Of a stretch of DNA of 64,000 bases, positions 62,238-64,000 are shown in pieces; the stretch's first letter is position 1; each line of letters opens with the position of its first letter. The stretch is taken from positions 124,001 through 188,000 of the forward strand of contig NZ_QFOB01000003.1 of assembly GCF_003248515.1 (NCBI RefSeq), written 5' to 3'. The notes beneath the pieces are model-generated. The model made no database searches, was not told the DNA's origin, and worked only from the letters and a program-made list of their open reading frames with translations. This DNA is from Sphingomonas sp. (GTDB lineage: Bacteria > Pseudomonadota > Alphaproteobacteria > Sphingomonadales > Sphingomonadaceae). Position numbers and translations under genes: made by a program.

Positions 62238-64000
62238 ATGCTCGCCTTTTTCCGTCGCGCCCTTGGTTCCTGGATCGTCGTGGCGCTTCTCGGCGTCATC
62301 ATGATCGCCTTCATCGTCACCGGCGTCAGTTCGCCGACCGGGCTTGGCGGACTCACCGGCCCCGGCTCCGACAGCGTAGCGACGGTGGACGGCCGATCGA
62401 TCCCGACCGCCGATGTGGAGCGGCGCGCGCAGAACGAACTCAATCAGGCGCGCCAGCAGCAGCCCGATCTGGACATGCCCAAGATGCTCGCCGCGATCGG
62501 CGGCGTCGGCCCGATCGTGGACCAGTATCTCAACGGCCGCGCGCTGGAAGCCTGGGCCGCGCGCCACGGCATCGTCGCCAGCAACCGGCTGATCGACGGC
62601 GAGATCGCCAGCATCGCCGCCTTCCAGGGCACGACCGGCCGCTTCGACGAGAAGACGATGCGCGCGATCCTGGCGCAGCAGCGCATCAGCGAAGCCTCGC
62701 TGCGGGACGGGCTGAGGGGCGATCTGGTGCGGCGGCAGCTGCTGATCCCCATCAGCTCCGGCATGCGGCCGAGCCCCGCGATGATCGCCCCCTATGCGGG
62801 CGTGCTCGTGGCCAACCGATCCGGCCTCGTCGGCCTCATCCCCGCCAGGCCGGAAGCGGTGAAGCCGCCAACCGATGCGGAGATCGCCGCCTGGTACAAG
62901 AGCCATATCGCGGGCTATTCGCTGCCCGAGCGCCGCGTGCTGCGCTATGCGCCGCTCACCCTGCCGCCGGTGACGCCGACGGACGCGGAGATCGCCGCGC
63001 AATATAAGGCGGATGCCGCCAAATATGCGGCGAGCGAGGCACGCTCGCTGAGCCAGGTGGTGCTGCCGACCGAGGCTGCCGCCAAGGCGCTGGCCGCGAA
63101 GGTCGCCTCCGGCACGCCCTTCGCGGCGGCGGCCACGCAGGCCGGCTTCGCCGCCACCGACATTTCGCTGGGCGAACAGCAGCGCGACATGTTCGAGACG
63201 ATCACCTCCAAGGCGATCGCAGATGCCGCCTTCTCCGCCCCGGCCGGGGCGATCACCGCGCCGATGAAATCGGTGCTCGGTTGGCATGTCGTCCATGTCG
63301 ACGCGATCAACAACAAGGCCGCCAGGACGCTGGAGCAGGCCCGGCCCGAGCTGATCGCGGACATCGTGAAGAAGAAGCAGGCCGAGGGGCTTTCGACGCT
63401 CGCCGGGAAGATCGAGGATGCGATCGGCGACGGCGCCACCTTCGACGAGGTGGTGAAGGCCAACAAGCTCAACGTCGTGACCACGCCCGCCGTGACATCG
63501 ACGGGCGCATCCCCGGCCGATCCCGCCTTCAAGCCGGATCCGGTGGTGACGGCGCTGCTGAAGGCAGGCTTCCTCGCCGGGGTGGATGACGAGCCGACGC
63601 TGGAGCGCACCGGGCCAGACGGCGCGGCCGTGCTGGATGTCGCGCGTGTGGAAGCCGCCGCACCCGTGCCGCTGGCGCAGGTGAAGGCCAAGATCATCCA
63701 GGACATGATCGCCGATCGCGCGCAGGCAACGGCGCGCGCCACCGCCCAGAGCCTGCTCGACAAGATCAAGAAGGGCGCGGACATGGCCGCCACCCTCGCG
63801 GCGGCCGGCCTGACCGCGCCGAGCCCGATTTCCGCCAGCCAGATGGAGCTGAGCCGCATCCAGCAGCCGCCGGCCGCCGCGCGCACCCTGTTCCAGATCC
63901 CGCCGGGCAAGGCCACGCTGGCGCCCGCGCCGAACGGCTGGTTCATCATCAAGGTGCTGAAGATCGATACCCCCGCGCCGCAGATGCAGACCGCGATCGC
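62238..64000 (+). CDS. PpiD/SurA-type peptidyl-prolyl isomerase, 3'-truncated by window end
   Basis: Periplasmic folding helper anchored in the inner membrane. The open frame runs from the ATG at 62238 to the window end (587 codons). MLAFFRRALGSWIVVALLGVIMIAFIVTG is a single N-terminal anchor helix. A SurA-N-like domain follows (about 50-170, VATVDGRSIPTADVERRAQNELNQARQQQP; IVASNRLIDGEIASIAAFQGTTGRFDEKTMRAILAQQRIS). A parvulin-type domain (about 265-360) has SLSQVVLPTEAAAKALAAKVASGTPFAAAATQAGF and SVLGWHVVHVDAI. PpiD is favoured over SurA because of the anchor. The C-terminus lies beyond the window. Confidence 0.9.
   Translation, partial: MLAFFRRALGSWIVVALLGVIMIAFIVTGVSSPTGLGGLTGPGSDSVATVDGRSIPTADVERRAQNELNQARQQQPDLDMPKMLAAIGGVGPIVDQYLNGRALEAWAARHGIVASNRLIDGEIASIAAFQGTTGRFDEKTMRAILAQQRISEASLRDGLRGDLVRRQLLIPISSGMRPSPAMIAPYAGVLVANRSGLVGLIPARPEAVKPPTDAEIAAWYKSHIAGYSLPERRVLRYAPLTLPPVTPTDAEIAAQYKADAAKYAASEARSLSQVVLPTEAAAKALAAKVASGTPFAAAATQAGFAATDISLGEQQRDMFETITSKAIADAAFSAPAGAITAPMKSVLGWHVVHVDAINNKAARTLEQARPELIADIVKKKQAEGLSTLAGKIEDAIGDGATFDEVVKANKLNVVTTPAVTSTGASPADPAFKPDPVVTALLKAGFLAGVDDEPTLERTGPDGAAVLDVARVEAAAPVPLAQVKAKIIQDMIADRAQATARATAQSLLDKIKKGADMAATLAAAGLTAPSPISASQMELSRIQQPPAAARTLFQIPPGKATLAPAPNGWFIIKVLKIDTPAPQMQTAI

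Overview
The window is a 64 kb piece of a GC-rich chromosome from an alphaproteobacterium, most likely Sphingomonas or a close relative in the Sphingomonadales. The evidence is the pyrG-secG-tpiA cluster beside a divergent PpiD/SurA-type isomerase, the mutY-DciA-DsbA-DsbA-SMC block, a short (438 aa) ProS, an EcfG-type promoter in front of csbD, and a class I PHA synthase. I see no phage, insertion sequence, CRISPR array, rRNA or tRNA gene. Most of the window is ordinary housekeeping DNA.

Region 1 (1-16.9 kb) is the accessory-looking part. After the 3' part of a phenylalanine hydroxylase gene comes a two-partner secretion locus: a TpsB/FhaC-type outer-membrane transporter followed one base later by a 3,661-residue TpsA/filamentous-haemagglutinin-like exoprotein built of beta-helix repeats. 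Convergent to it, 30 bp away, is a 1,064-residue exported protein with helical repeats and a C-terminal CHAT (caspase-like) protease domain. A periplasmic CHAT protease beside a giant TPS exoprotein is the best candidate here for a poorly described system, for example maturation, release or quality control of the exoprotein.

Region 2 (17-31 kb) holds an aldo/keto reductase, two coupled tiny proteins, smc, two tandem DsbA-like proteins (one a lipoprotein), dciA, and divergently mutY-nudC. It continues with pheA (prephenate dehydratase), a membrane-anchored cytochrome c, a periplasmic TPR protein with TonB-C-like segments, and a TlpA-like thioredoxin.

Region 3 (31-49 kb) contains topA, a CAP-domain protein, a TonB-C-like protein, dprA-plsY, csbD with its stress promoter, and a lipoprotein. 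Then comes a small locus with a full-length match to the 16S anti-Shine-Dalgarno sequence, a DUF2721 gene coupled to an AlaC-type aminotransferase, and PHA synthase. The region ends with a YdeI-like protein, a pair of glycine-zipper paralogues, small hypothetical proteins, an NAD(P)H oxidoreductase, class I fumarase, an arylamine N-acetyltransferase and a 2OG-Fe(II) oxygenase.

Region 4 (49-64 kb) carries uvrB, mntH, lolD-lolC/E-proS, two very small proteins, an ArsR regulator divergent from an SDR oxidoreductase, pyrG, secG, a hypothetical exported protein, tpiA, and the 5' part of a PpiD/SurA-type isomerase running off the end. All calls come from reading the sequence and recalling families; no database search was possible.
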